This document shows, one piece after another, positions 1 to 8,786 of a DNA stretch of 64,000 nt. Every line of letters starts with the position of its first letter. Position 1 is the stretch's first letter. Origin of the DNA: Alphaproteobacteria bacterium. Its GTDB lineage: Bacteria; Pseudomonadota; Alphaproteobacteria; Micavibrionales; Micavibrionaceae. The notes under the pieces were generated by a model that did not search any database, was not told the DNA's origin, and saw nothing but the letters and a program-made list of their open reading frames with translations. Made by a program: the position numbers and the translations under genes. Location: positions 1 to 64,000 of the forward strand of contig NZDE01000014.1 of assembly GCA_002690045.1 (NCBI GenBank). The letters are read 5' to 3'.

Positions 1-594
1 CTGCGCCAATGAAGACGGGTCTTCCGCTGAATTATCCAATAAATATTCTGCAATATAACGTTTAAGCTTTGGCTTTATATCTGGTAAATATCCCTGAATA
101 TTATGATAGCGTGCAAAAATACGTTCAATATTGCCGTCCATAACAGCCGCGCGCTGATGAAACGCAATGGAAGCAATTGCCGCCGCCGTATAAGGCCCTA
201 TTCCGGGTAACATCAACAAAGCCTTCTCATCATTCGGAAACAAGCCTTGATAATCATTACAAATAACCTGCGCACATTTGTGCAAATTACGCGCACGACT
301 GTAATAGCCAAGCCCCGCCCATGCATCCATTACATCTTGATTATCAGCACTAGCAAGCGCCTGAACATTTGGCCAAAGCGATATAAACTTTTCAAAATAT
401 GGTATAACCGCAGTCACGGTTGTTTGCTGCAACATAATTTCGGAAAGCCACACATGATATGCGTTTGCATCAGCGCTAACAGGCGCCCGCCACGGCAAAC
501 GCCGCGCGTTTTTTTCATACCATTTCACCACCTGATTATTAAATTTCAGAATTTCTTGTGAATCATCTATACTAGAAGCGTGACTGATTTTCAT
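1..594 (-). CDS. mutY: A/G-specific adenine glycosylase MutY (3' part beyond window)
   Basis: This is a base-excision repair glycosylase that removes adenine mispaired with 8-oxoguanine or G. Reading the minus strand from an ATG at 594 gives 198 uninterrupted codons running off the window start. Visible family hallmarks are the LSEIMLQQT motif with the catalytic glutamate, the helix-hairpin-helix stretch LPGIGPYTAAAIASIAF, and MDGNIERIFAR with the catalytic aspartate. The iron-sulfur cysteines and the C-terminal NUDT1-like domain would lie outside the window. The gene is divergent from the dciA-like gene; mutY beside a DUF721 gene is a common alphaproteobacterial order (recalled, not computed). 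Confidence 0.93.
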   Translation of the reverse strand, partial: MKISHASSIDDSQEILKFNNQVVKWYEKNARRLPWRAPVSADANAYHVWLSEIMLQQTTVTAVIPYFEKFISLWPNVQALASADNQDVMDAWAGLGYYSRARNLHKCAQVICNDYQGLFPNDEKALLMLPGIGPYTAAAIASIAFHQRAAVMDGNIERIFARYHNIQGYLPDIKPKLKRYIAEYLLDNSAEDPSSLAQ

Positions 595-651
595 ATTTGT
601 ACTAACGTGCATGTCTCATTCAAAAAATTACCCATCTAAGGTGCTTATAAT

Positions 652-1140
652 ATGTCATTAGGGCCAAAACAACTGTCTTTTGCCGTATCGCAGGTTACAA
701 AATCTGCGTGTAGCAAGAAGTTTATCTCGCTCGGCCGCATCTTAAACCATTGGGACCAAATTGTCGGCGCAGAAATGGCAAAATATGCACAGCCGGTAAA
801 AGTTCAATATCAAAAACCAAAAACACGCCGTGAAAAACCAAAGGCTATATTAGAGATAGCCGTGCCAAGCGCACAAGCTGCATTGATGCATTATCAAGTC
901 GATTTAATCCTTGAACGCATTAACCGTGTTTTCGGCGAACGCTGGATAAACGCCATAAAATTCGTACATATCCCTGCCAATATGGATAAGAAACCATCCT
1001 TCCGCAACCAAACACCACGTTTGAGCGCTGCTGATAAAACCAAACTCAATAATGTTTTAGAAAATATTTCTGACCCTGATATGCGCTTACGGCTTGAAAG
1101 TTTAGGTCAGGCTATGCTAGTTGATAAGCACAAAAAATAA
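652..1140 (+). CDS. DUF721 / DciA-like protein (putative replicative helicase loader)
   Basis: The 162-residue protein matches the DUF721 pattern: an N-terminal helix region, the motif LGRILNHWDQIVGAEMAKYAQPVKVQY around residues 25-50 (seen as adjacent segments), and a beta-rich segment ending in AQAALMHYQVDLILERINRVFG. DUF721 proteins include DciA, which helps load DnaB in bacteria lacking DnaC. The ATG at 652 follows an AAGG-type ribosome site. The C-terminal 50 residues are poorly conserved and charged. It lies 40 bp before efp and may be co-transcribed with it. The role in helicase loading is inferred from the family only. Confidence 0.75.
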   Translation: MSLGPKQLSFAVSQVTKSACSKKFISLGRILNHWDQIVGAEMAKYAQPVKVQYQKPKTRREKPKAILEIAVPSAQAALMHYQVDLILERINRVFGERWINAIKFVHIPANMDKKPSFRNQTPRLSAADKTKLNNVLENISDPDMRLRLESLGQAMLVDKHKK

Positions 1141-1180
1141 ATTCAGATAAAACTGTAGATTTTATAAGAAAGCTAAATCG

Positions 1181-1747
1181 ATGAAAGTAAATGCGAACAC
1201 ACTGCGTAAAGGCAATGTTTTGGAATATAATGGCCGTCTTTGCGTTGTTGAAAAATATGACATCATGACACCGGGTAAAGGCGCATCTGTTATTCAGGTT
1301 GAAATGCGCGACCTTAAAACAGGCAACAAAGACAACGTCCGTTTCCGCACGCAAGAAACCGTTGAGCGTGTCCGCCTAGAACAAGATGATTATCAGTATC
1401 TTTACCCAGAAGACGATAAATTTACATTTATGCACTTAGAAACATATGAACAAATTTCTGTACCTGCGGATGTCATAGGCGAACCTGCAAAGTTCCTTCA
1501 AGAAGGCATGACATGCGTCATTGAGACATATGAAGGTAACCCACTAGGTGTTTCATTACCAGATAGTGTAAAGGTTGAAGTCATCGAAGCTGACCCTGTC
1601 ATCAAAGGCCAAACCGTTACAACATCATATAAACCAGCTGTTGTTACTGGCGACGTTAAAGTGATGGTTCCGCCACATATTGAGGTCGGTACATTCATTA
1701 TCGTAAAAACCGAAGACGGTTCATATTACGAACGTGCAAAAGACTAA
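1181..1747 (+). CDS. efp: Elongation factor P
   Basis: EF-P binds the ribosome between P and E sites and relieves stalling at polyproline. The protein is 188 residues, the usual length, with three beta-barrel domains: KOW-like residues 1-65, OB residues 66-128 and the C-terminal OB residues 130-188. The domain I tip reads TPGKGAS with Lys33 at the position modified in the E. coli protein (Lys34). A gene for the lysylating enzyme EpmA lies about 14 kb away on the other strand, so beta-lysine modification at Lys33 is plausible. An AAGAAAG sequence precedes the ATG. It is followed after 46 bp by the inositol-monophosphatase gene in the same direction. Confidence 0.97.
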   Translation: MKVNANTLRKGNVLEYNGRLCVVEKYDIMTPGKGASVIQVEMRDLKTGNKDNVRFRTQETVERVRLEQDDYQYLYPEDDKFTFMHLETYEQISVPADVIGEPAKFLQEGMTCVIETYEGNPLGVSLPDSVKVEVIEADPVIKGQTVTTSYKPAVVTGDVKVMVPPHIEVGTFIIVKTEDGSYYERAKD

Positions 1748-1793
1748 TAACCACGGCAGCATAACCCTATAAATAATATTAAGGACAAAAATA

Positions 1794-2597
1794 ATGGCGG
1801 TACGTTCCCCTAACCTCAACGTGATGATCCGTGCAGTTGAAAAAGCCGGTCGTTCGCTTATTCGTGACTTTGGCGAAGTTGAAAACTTACAGGTATCAGT
1901 TAAAGGCCCAGCTGATTTCGTTTCGGCTGCGGACAAACGCTCCGAAGAAATTCTTCATGAAGAACTTTCAAAGGCGCGCCCTGACTTTAGCTTCCTTATG
2001 GAAGAAAGTGGCGAGGTCAAAGGTACGGATGAGGAGCACCGCTTTATCATTGATCCTCTGGATGGCACATTTAACTTTTTGCACGGTATTCCACATTGGT
2101 GTATTTCCGTTGCGCTTGAAAAAGGCGACGAAATAATCGCCGCTGTTGTATATAACCCTGTAACAGACGAATTATTTACCGCGGAAAAAGGTGGCGGCGC
2201 ATTCCTGCGTCACCGTCGATTACGCGTTTCAAACCGTCGTAAGCCGAATGAAATGCTGATTGCATGTGGTCATCCAGGCCGCCAGAAAGATCATTTTGAT
2301 GCCTTTTATGCTGAAATGCGTATGGTTAGCTCTACCTTCCCTGCTATCCGCCGTTTGGGTGCTGCTGCACTTGATATGGCTTATGTCGCCGCAGGCCGTG
2401 CAGATGCGTTCTGGGAACGTTTCATAAACCCATGGGACATTGCAGCAGGCTACTTAATTGTCAAAGAAGCTGGTGGATTTACAAAAGACTATATGGACAA
2501 CAAAGAAAACCCAATTTACTCAGGCAATGTACTTTGCGGCCATGAATTCGCTATGACAGAATTACAAGGCCTCCTAAAGAAAGCACATAGCGCCTAA
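1794..2597 (+). CDS. suhB: Inositol-1-monophosphatase family protein (SuhB-like)
   Basis: A Mg2+-dependent, Li+-sensitive phosphatase fold protein of 267 residues. The metal-binding motifs are clear: EESGE near residue 72, IDPLDGTFNFLHGIP near residue 86, and WDIAAGYLIVKEAGG near residue 215. Members hydrolyse inositol monophosphate and, as SuhB in E. coli, also act in rRNA antitermination. Which of these applies here cannot be decided from sequence. The ATG at 1794 has an AAGGA ribosome site 7 bases upstream. It is collinear with efp, and the OmpA-like gene starts 15 bp after its stop. Confidence 0.9.
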   Translation: MAVRSPNLNVMIRAVEKAGRSLIRDFGEVENLQVSVKGPADFVSAADKRSEEILHEELSKARPDFSFLMEESGEVKGTDEEHRFIIDPLDGTFNFLHGIPHWCISVALEKGDEIIAAVVYNPVTDELFTAEKGGGAFLRHRRLRVSNRRKPNEMLIACGHPGRQKDHFDAFYAEMRMVSSTFPAIRRLGAAALDMAYVAAGRADAFWERFINPWDIAAGYLIVKEAGGFTKDYMDNKENPIYSGNVLCGHEFAMTELQGLLKKAHSA

Positions 2598-2612
2598 CAC
2601 ACTAAAACAATT

Positions 2613-3665
2613 ATGAACAAAGCACTGCATAGCACCGCCGTTTTGACATGTCAGACCATTCTTATGGTCGCGGTGCTTTGTTTTATATGTTTTACACACA
2701 CACACACGGCTTCCGCGCAAGACAGCGATATTATGATAGATGGCTACGAACTGCCTGATATGTTTGATGATGATGCCAGCGCACCAATACAAAACCATAG
2801 CAGTGGTGTACCAGAAGAAAAAATTATTACACCACCTAAAACCAAAGTTCACAAAGAAACGCAACTACCTGCGCCCGCAGATAATTATGAATCTGCGTTC
2901 AAACCTTTACAAACAGTAACGTCAACAAAACAAGAAACAGTATCTATACCCTATCCTCAGCCTAGACCTACACAGTTAGCCGTCAGAGAAACAATCAACG
3001 AAAATATAACCAAAGAACTTATTGCACTATCCGTTACTACAATGAGTGCACTCGCTGACATTCCCAAGCCATTCAAGCGTCCACTTACAATAATGCAAAA
3101 ATCTTCTAAGGCACGGGCAACAAGCTCTCTACCCAAAGACCCAATCATGCCCGCTGTGCCTGCTGGCGATGTCGAGGTTGTTATGCTTGCGCAGCCTGAG
3201 ATGCATTTTGAAAACACACAAGATCAAAACAATATTACCGATATATCTATTCAAATGGATGTCGAAGATGGCAATGCTACCGACATTATTAATTTTTCCG
3301 CCGAGGATAACAGCGAAGAATCCGCGCAAGGTTTAGAAAAAGAGAACATTGACCTACCAGTTATAACGTTCCTATTTAAACAGGGTGATACGGCATTAAA
3401 CGACGAAGTAAAGAAACGTCTAGATGATGACGTTATTAATGCTTTAAAAACATATCCTGATATGCGTATAGAAATTAAATCATTCGCTGAGCCTATTGAT
3501 GATTCCCCAAGTTCGGCGCGCCGTACATCCTTAGCGCGTGCTTTAGCTATACGTGATCACATCCTAAATCATAATATTGCTAGCCACCGTATGGATTTAC
3601 GTGCTTTAGGACAGCAAACCAATAAGCTGCCAATTGACCGTATTGAAATAGTTTTATTACCTTAA
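2613..3665 (+). CDS. Secreted protein with C-terminal OmpA-like domain
   Basis: The 350-residue protein starts with a signal peptide (hydrophobic stretch about residues 10-30, probable cleavage after TASA at residue 35). A long low-complexity, Pro/Thr/Asp-rich region follows (about 36-240). The last 100 residues resemble an OmpA peptidoglycan-binding domain: FLFKQGDTALNDEVKKRLDD, a central acidic/basic helix, and SLARALAIRDHILNHNI with RMDLRALGQ. It probably anchors to peptidoglycan in the periplasm. An (AC)7 repeat at 2694-2707 lies inside the signal-peptide coding region. The start has no obvious Shine-Dalgarno sequence and sits 15 bp behind the suhB-like stop, suggesting translational coupling. 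Confidence 0.75.
   Translation: MNKALHSTAVLTCQTILMVAVLCFICFTHTHTASAQDSDIMIDGYELPDMFDDDASAPIQNHSSGVPEEKIITPPKTKVHKETQLPAPADNYESAFKPLQTVTSTKQETVSIPYPQPRPTQLAVRETINENITKELIALSVTTMSALADIPKPFKRPLTIMQKSSKARATSSLPKDPIMPAVPAGDVEVVMLAQPEMHFENTQDQNNITDISIQMDVEDGNATDIINFSAEDNSEESAQGLEKENIDLPVITFLFKQGDTALNDEVKKRLDDDVINALKTYPDMRIEIKSFAEPIDDSPSSARRTSLARALAIRDHILNHNIASHRMDLRALGQQTNKLPIDRIEIVLLP
2694..2707 (+). repeat. (AC)7 dinucleotide repeat inside the OmpA-like signal peptide
   Basis: Seven uninterrupted AC units encode alternating His-Thr just before the signal-peptide cleavage site. Gain or loss of one unit would shift the frame of the OmpA-like gene. Seven units is short for a phase-variable tract, so the repeat itself is certain but its function is speculative. 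Confidence 0.9.
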
Positions 3666-3666
3666 A

Positions 3667-3972
3667 TTAGCGAATGCCAATTCTGAATTTATTTAAACGT
3701 TCTATGCGCTTATCTTCGGCCGCTTCGATTAATGCTTCAATCTCTTCTGGTGTTTGTTGAGCAACTACTGTGCTTAAACCATTATACGTATTTATATAAA
3801 TCTTACTTAGATTATTCTTAGATTCCCTCTTTTTCTTTAGTTCATCATTATCATTATAGAGTGCTTCAATATAAGAAATATTAGAAACATCAATCTTGTG
3901 AGAACGAGATTAGCTACTCCCCATATTCTCCGTAACCGCAATAAACGCCTTCATTAGTTTCGAAATATCCAT
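3667..3972 (-). pseudogene. Broken tandem paralogue of the 102-residue protein at 3993-4301
   Basis: Reading the minus strand from an ATG at 3972 gives MDISKLMKAF..., then an in-frame TAA at 3912-3910 after 20 codons, and the same frame stays open to TAA at 3669-3667. The whole span is 101 codons plus stop, almost the same length as the neighbour. It aligns along its length: MDISKLMKA matches MDLTKLFRA; TPEEIEALIEAAEDKRIERL matches TVEEIQAMIKKAEEERLKRI; and the ends are FRIGIR versus MRIGII. It lies 20 bp downstream of the intact copy and converges on the OmpA-like gene, whose stop is 1 bp away. A sequencing error or a conditionally tolerated stop cannot be excluded, but the simplest reading is a decaying duplicate. 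Confidence 0.8.
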
Positions 3973-3992
3973 CTTCTTATATTTCCCCTTAT

Positions 3993-4301
3993 TTAAATAA
4001 TCCCAATGCGCATATCTCTAATGCGTTTAAGGCGCTCTTCCTCAGCCTTTTTAATCATGGCTTGAATTTCTTCTACCGTTTCGCGCGCATATACACTTGT
4101 GCATGAACCATCATAATATGCATACCAAATATCTGTTAAATAGCTACCATTTTCACGTCTTTTGTTCATAGCTTCAGGGTCCTCAGAGGCGTCCTGATAG
4201 CCAGTAATACGGTCTATATTTAGTACAGTTCTTTTCGCATCATCTTTATTTGATGAATGCACTATTACTTCCGCGCGGAACAGTTTAGTTAAATCCATCA
4301 T
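3993..4301 (-). CDS. Small uncharacterised protein, FlbD-like pattern (weak)
   Basis: A 102-residue soluble protein that I do not recognise. It has an N-terminal KLFRAEVIV strand, a segment LNIDRITGYQ, a tyrosine-rich DIWYAYYDG segment, then VYARETVEEIQAMIKKAEEE and a basic tail. The strand, then a 'residue of interest Tyr-Ile', then VxETxEEI pattern faintly recalls small FlbD/YlzI-type proteins; this is only a visual resemblance. An AGAGGGGG sequence lies just before two consecutive ATG codons (4301 and 4298), the second better spaced. A degenerate copy follows directly downstream. The gene is divergent from the DsbA-like gene. Confidence 0.6.
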   Translation of the reverse strand: MMDLTKLFRAEVIVHSSNKDDAKRTVLNIDRITGYQDASEDPEAMNKRRENGSYLTDIWYAYYDGSCTSVYARETVEEIQAMIKKAEEERLKRIRDMRIGII

Positions 4302-4479
4302 AACCCCCTCTCATTAAACATAAAATGCACCATAAACAACACAGGAAATTATGTCAATAAAATTAACCTGTTTGTATAAAACTCGGCTTTTCTCTTTACG
4401 CTTGCAGGCAAAAAACTATCTTGTTACAAGAAAATATTCACAAATACAGACACATGACCAGAAAGTAAGGACATTAAAA

Positions 4480-5187
4480 ATGAACCTAAAGAAATTCGCA
4501 CTTGGTATAGCGTTATTAATATTCACATGCTTTGCCGTTTATACAGTAAACACGGCACATAGCCGCGCAGAAAAAGCGCAAACAGAAAATGCTACAGAAA
4601 CAACCGCAACGCCTCAAACAGAAGAAGCCACAATAAAAACACCTGATGGCATAGAAATTTTTCCCGTAATAGGCCTTGGCGACCCAAAGGCGCCAGTTTA
4701 TTTGGTTGAATATGCATCACTTTCTTGCACACATTGCGCAGAGTTTCATCAATCCATCCTGCCGCGCTTAAAAGAAGACTATATCGACCAAGGTAAAGTT
4801 TTTATCGAGTTTCGCGATTATCCAACAAGCAAATCAGGCCTAGATGCTACAATGCTTACACGCTGCATGGACGAAAAACGCCAATATAAGTTCATGGATC
4901 TTTTGTTCCAAACACAGGACATGTGGGCGTTTACTGAAGACCAAACACCATTATTCCAGAACGCAAAATTAGCTGGCATGAACCAAGAAGCTATTGATAA
5001 ATGTCTTGCTGATGATGTGCTTAAACAGCAAGTCCTTGATACAATTAAACGTGGTCAACAGCGTTATAGCGTATCATCAACGCCAACGGTCATTGCATAC
5101 CCAACCAATGAGAAAATGAAAGGTTTGACCAACTATAAAACCATTCAAAAGCAAATTGACCGTGCGCTGAAAGCGGCAGAGAAGTAA
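4480..5187 (+). CDS. DsbA-family thiol:disulfide oxidoreductase
   Basis: A periplasmic thioredoxin-fold protein of 235 residues. It has an N-terminal membrane/signal segment (LGIALLIFTCFAVYTV), a charged Ala/Thr/Glu linker, then the DsbA domain with active site SLSCTHCAEFH (CTHC), FRDYP and the cis-proline loop SSTPTVIAYP. It resembles DsbA-family proteins often found beside smc in alphaproteobacteria. An upstream in-frame ATG at 4351 also has an AGGAA sequence and would add 43 residues, but that would bury the signal segment. The ATG at 4480 has AAGTAAGGA with good spacing, so it is preferred. The probable job is introducing or isomerising disulfides in exported proteins. Confidence 0.87.
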   Translation: MNLKKFALGIALLIFTCFAVYTVNTAHSRAEKAQTENATETTATPQTEEATIKTPDGIEIFPVIGLGDPKAPVYLVEYASLSCTHCAEFHQSILPRLKEDYIDQGKVFIEFRDYPTSKSGLDATMLTRCMDEKRQYKFMDLLFQTQDMWAFTEDQTPLFQNAKLAGMNQEAIDKCLADDVLKQQVLDTIKRGQQRYSVSSTPTVIAYPTNEKMKGLTNYKTIQKQIDRALKAAEK

Positions 5188-5201
5188 TCCAACAAAAAAC
5201 C

Positions 5202-5305
5202 TATAGTCGTTTCAGTTTGCTTTGGAACAAGCCATCTGGAGCGACGCCTATAAAAATAGCTAAGCGACAGAGGGCGCCGTAATAAAGGGAACTGAAACGA
5301 CTATA
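5202..5305. repeat. 104-bp element with perfect 16-bp terminal inverted repeats before smc
   Basis: TATAGTCGTTTCAGTT at 5202-5217 is exactly the reverse complement of AACTGAAACGACTATA at 5290-5305. After two mismatches the pairing continues with CTTT/AAAG. The interior contains a repeated GCGAC pentamer and a GGCGCC palindrome. The right arm ends one base before the smc ATG, so the folded RNA would abut the start codon and would involve the only purine-rich stretch upstream (AAAGGGA, 5284-5290). No T-tract follows, so it is not a standard terminator. It could be a small palindromic repeat element or a translational control structure. No second copy is in the window. Confidence 0.85.
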
Positions 5306-5306
5306 T

Positions 5307-8300
5307 ATGATTAGATTTTCTAAACTCAGACTCAACGGCTTTAAGTCCTTTATAGAACGGGGCGAGCTCGACATAACGGTCGGGCTCACCGGCATTGTTG
5401 GGCCTAATGGGTGTGGTAAATCTAATCTGGTTGAGGCCTTGCGCTGGTGTATGGGAGAAAGCTCCGCCCGTAAAATGCGTGGTTCAGGCATGGAAGATGT
5501 TATATTTAACGGTACAGAGCGCCGCCCTGCCCGTAACTTCGCCGAAGTTACCTTAACGCTTGATAACCAACTCCGTGAGGCGCCGCCCCAATATAATCAG
5601 CACGATGAAATAGAAATCATCCGCCGTATAGCGCGCGATAAAGGATCAAACTATAAGATCAATGGTAAGAACGCTCGTGCCCGTGACGTACAGTTATTAT
5701 TCGCAGATACGATGACGGGCGCAAACTCTCCCTCTATTGTCTCTCAAGGGCGCGTCTCTGAAATCATCAATGCAAAACCACAAGATCGCCGCCATGTTCT
5801 TGAAGAATCTGCTGGTGTCGCTGGCCTTTATGCCCGCCGCCATGAAGCTGAGATACGCCTACGCGCTGCAGAAACCAACCTGACGCGGCTTGAAGATATT
5901 TCTGAAAGCATGACATCGCGCATAGATTCATTACGCCGCCAAGCCCGTCAGGCCGAGAAGTATAAAGAGCTAAATAGCGAGATCCGCAAGTTAGAGCGCC
6001 AAATTGCTTATGTCGAATGGCACCAGTCAAAGAGTCAGCAACAAAATGCTCTACGTATTTATGATGCCGCCGAAAGCATGGTCGCGGAAAAGATGAAGGC
6101 CGTAAATGCCCTTACACAGGAAAACAATGAAACAAAGCGTAATTTGCCAAACTTGCGTAGTGAGCATATTAAACTGACATCAACCCTACACAGTCAAAAA
6201 CTATCACTAAGCCGCCTTGAAGACGAAGAAGGCAAAATCACCGCGCTCCTAATCGATAGCCGTGAACAACTAGACCGCGCCGAGAATGACTTAGCCTATG
6301 AAAGCAAGACGCTAGACGAAAACAAAACCCTTCTGCAAAAGACCGAAGAAGAAGAAAAGTCCCTTCACGCCCATTTGGAGAACGAAGAAGACGTCCTTAA
6401 ACCGTTAGAAGACGAAAAAGCCGCAAAGGCGCAGGACGTAGAGCGCCTAGAAAGCGCACATGAAGAAGCACTATCCACCATGCTGTCCTCAACAGCGAAA
6501 ATAGAGAGCCTGAAAAACGAACACAGCAATCTTGTCCGCCGTAAAGAACGCCTTGAGGAGAAGAAGACTGCGCTTACGCATTCATTAGAGTCCATTGCCA
6601 ATGATTTAAAAGCACAGCCCGATGTGAAGGCATTAGAGCAATCCATCACTGATAAGCAGAAGAAAATTGAAATTTTTGATAAGACACAAACAGAAATAGC
6701 AGAAAAGATAGATGCACTAACAGCTGAAAAAGACGCTGTAAACCAAGTCTTAAAAACCATTCAACAAGATGTTTCTGCCCTAAAGGCCGAAAAATCAACT
6801 TTAGAACGCCTACTTAGCCAAGTCGATGAAATGACTGTTCTGGATGACATCAAGGCGAATAAAGGCTTTGAACTAGCGCTATCCCGTGCATTAGGTGATA
6901 CACTTTTGGCATCCACCAACCCAGATATGAATAAAATCTGGCGTAAAAATAGCGCTAATCATGAAGCAAAATTTTCTTCAGATATAAAAACCTTAGATAA
7001 ATTTGTTAAAGCGCCAAATGAACTAAGTATCGCCCTTCGACATATTGGCGTTGTTGATGATTACGAACAAGGCGAAGCACAGCAAAAGCAACTATCCCCC
7101 GGTCAAAGCGTTGTAAGCATATCAGGCGACTATTGGCGCTGGGATGGTTATCACACTAAGGCTGAGGCCGCTGACCAAATATCTATGCATCTCCAGCACA
7201 AAAACCGCCTTGAAGAAATTGAGACTGATTTATCCGCCAAACAAAAGACACTGGATAAGCAAGAAGCTGCGCATGAAACAATTGCTGCAGATGTACAAGA
7301 TTTAAAAGAGCAAATACCAAACATTCAAAACCAACGACAGGAAGAAACGCGCGCCCTTAAAACGGCCGAAAATAAATTGGCGCAAACACAATTCACTCTA
7401 AACCGCTTAGCTGAGAAAAAAGCAGGTACGGAGCATGACTTAAGCGAACATGTAAATGAAATTGCGCAGCTGTCCAAAGCGCTTGAAGAAAAAACCGCGC
7501 TGTTAAGTGAAACCGAAGACCTAGCCGCAAATAAACACCAAGATCAGGTTCAAGAACTAAAAGACCAACTTTCCGAAGCGCGCGCTGCACATCAGGACGC
7601 GAGCATCGCTCTTGATAAGCAAATCCAAGAACAAGGCCGCCGTAAAGCGCGTATGCATGCCATCGTAGATGAGCGTAACGCCCTTAAAAACCGCACTATT
7701 CGCGCTGCAGAGCAAATCAAAAAACTCGGAAGCTTATGTGAGCAGCTAAAAAAACGCATCGAAGATAATAAAGACCGCCCGCAAAAGCTAAACGATGAGA
7801 AAGAAAAACTCCTCGGGGCACTCGGCAATATAGAAGAAGAATGCACCAAAGCATCTGACCGTCTAAGTACAGCCGAAATGAGCGCGAGCGAAGCTGAGAA
7901 AAAACTTAAAGCTGCCGAATCAGAACTTGCAAGCGCCCGTGAAGAGCGCGCCGCAGCCCAGGCCAATGTCGCCAACGCCGAAGAACACTTAAAAACCCTA
8001 CGTGAAAACATCGAATCAAATTACCACTGCCAGCCAAACGGCCTGCTAAACAAAGCAGAATACGCCCTAGACCTTGATGATTCAGGCCAAGATGTTAGCA
8101 AAACATATCGTCGCCTTCGTGAAGAAAAAGACAGCGCCATTATTCGACGTGAGAAAATTGGCCCCGTGAACCTACAGGCACAAGAAGAATTAAACGAAAT
8201 TGATGCGCAGCTTGGTTCAATCATGAAGGAAAAAGAAGATGTCGTCCTTGCAATTGACGAGCTTCGCAAAGCCATCAACACACTAAATGCAGAAGCACGC

Positions 8301-8786
8301 ACACGCTTGATTAAAACCTTTGATGAAGTGAATGAACATTTCAAAGCCCTCTTCACACGCCTATATCGCGGCGGTAAGGCTTATTTGGAACTCGTTGATT
8401 CTGATGATGCACTTGATGCAGGCATTGAAATATTTGCGCAGCCACCGGGTAAAACTCTGCAGTCCCTATCACTCATGTCTGGCGGCGAACAAACATTGGC
8501 ATCAATTGCCCTTATATTTGCGATGTTCTTAACGAACCCATCACCAATATGCGTCCTTGATGAGGTTGACGCGCCACTTGATGATGCAAATGTTGATCGC
8601 GTCTGTGATTTGCTAGAAGAAATTGCCGCGCATGGACATACGCGCTTCTTAGTTATTACGCACCACCGCCTAACTATGGCACGCATGGATCGTCTCTATG
8701 GCGTAACAATGGCTGAACAGGGCGTATCACAACTCGTATCTGTTGATTTACAACAAGAATTGGATTTTTTAGATGATGTCGCATAA
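5307..8786 (+). CDS. smc: Chromosome segregation ATPase SMC
   Basis: The 1159-residue condensin ATPase organises and segregates the chromosome as a dimer with ScpA/ScpB (not in this window). The N-terminal head has Walker A GPNGCGKSNLVEALRW at about residues 32-47 and the SQGRVSEIIN segment. Two long coiled coils rich in Glu, Lys and Ala flank a hinge at about residues 510-640. The C-terminal head carries the signature LMSGGEQTLASIA and Walker B ICVLDEVDAPLDDAN. Length is normal for the family. The ATG gives the expected N-terminus (FSKLRLNGFKSF) but has no well-placed Shine-Dalgarno sequence and abuts the inverted repeat. Its end overlaps the atpI start by 14 bp. Confidence 0.97.
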   Translation: MIRFSKLRLNGFKSFIERGELDITVGLTGIVGPNGCGKSNLVEALRWCMGESSARKMRGSGMEDVIFNGTERRPARNFAEVTLTLDNQLREAPPQYNQHDEIEIIRRIARDKGSNYKINGKNARARDVQLLFADTMTGANSPSIVSQGRVSEIINAKPQDRRHVLEESAGVAGLYARRHEAEIRLRAAETNLTRLEDISESMTSRIDSLRRQARQAEKYKELNSEIRKLERQIAYVEWHQSKSQQQNALRIYDAAESMVAEKMKAVNALTQENNETKRNLPNLRSEHIKLTSTLHSQKLSLSRLEDEEGKITALLIDSREQLDRAENDLAYESKTLDENKTLLQKTEEEEKSLHAHLENEEDVLKPLEDEKAAKAQDVERLESAHEEALSTMLSSTAKIESLKNEHSNLVRRKERLEEKKTALTHSLESIANDLKAQPDVKALEQSITDKQKKIEIFDKTQTEIAEKIDALTAEKDAVNQVLKTIQQDVSALKAEKSTLERLLSQVDEMTVLDDIKANKGFELALSRALGDTLLASTNPDMNKIWRKNSANHEAKFSSDIKTLDKFVKAPNELSIALRHIGVVDDYEQGEAQQKQLSPGQSVVSISGDYWRWDGYHTKAEAADQISMHLQHKNRLEEIETDLSAKQKTLDKQEAAHETIAADVQDLKEQIPNIQNQRQEETRALKTAENKLAQTQFTLNRLAEKKAGTEHDLSEHVNEIAQLSKALEEKTALLSETEDLAANKHQDQVQELKDQLSEARAAHQDASIALDKQIQEQGRRKARMHAIVDERNALKNRTIRAAEQIKKLGSLCEQLKKRIEDNKDRPQKLNDEKEKLLGALGNIEEECTKASDRLSTAEMSASEAEKKLKAAESELASAREERAAAQANVANAEEHLKTLRENIESNYHCQPNGLLNKAEYALDLDDSGQDVSKTYRRLREEKDSAIIRREKIGPVNLQAQEELNEIDAQLGSIMKEKEDVVLAIDELRKAINTLNAEARTRLIKTFDEVNEHFKALFTRLYRGGKAYLELVDSDDALDAGIEIFAQPPGKTLQSLSLMSGGEQTLASIALIFAMFLTNPSPICVLDEVDAPLDDANVDRVCDLLEEIAAHGHTRFLVITHHRLTMARMDRLYGVTMAEQGVSQLVSVDLQQELDFLDDVA

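Noticed and set aside
7-600. Plus-strand open frame at 247-561
   Set aside because: It is antisense to mutY, whose conserved motifs are clear on the minus strand.
3993-4301. Tandem small genes as a toxin-antitoxin pair
   Set aside because: The two products are homologous to each other and one is broken, so they are duplicates rather than two different partners.
6365-8011. Long open frames on the minus strand inside smc
   Set aside because: They are antisense shadows of the coiled-coil coding sequence with low-complexity Ser/Arg products.
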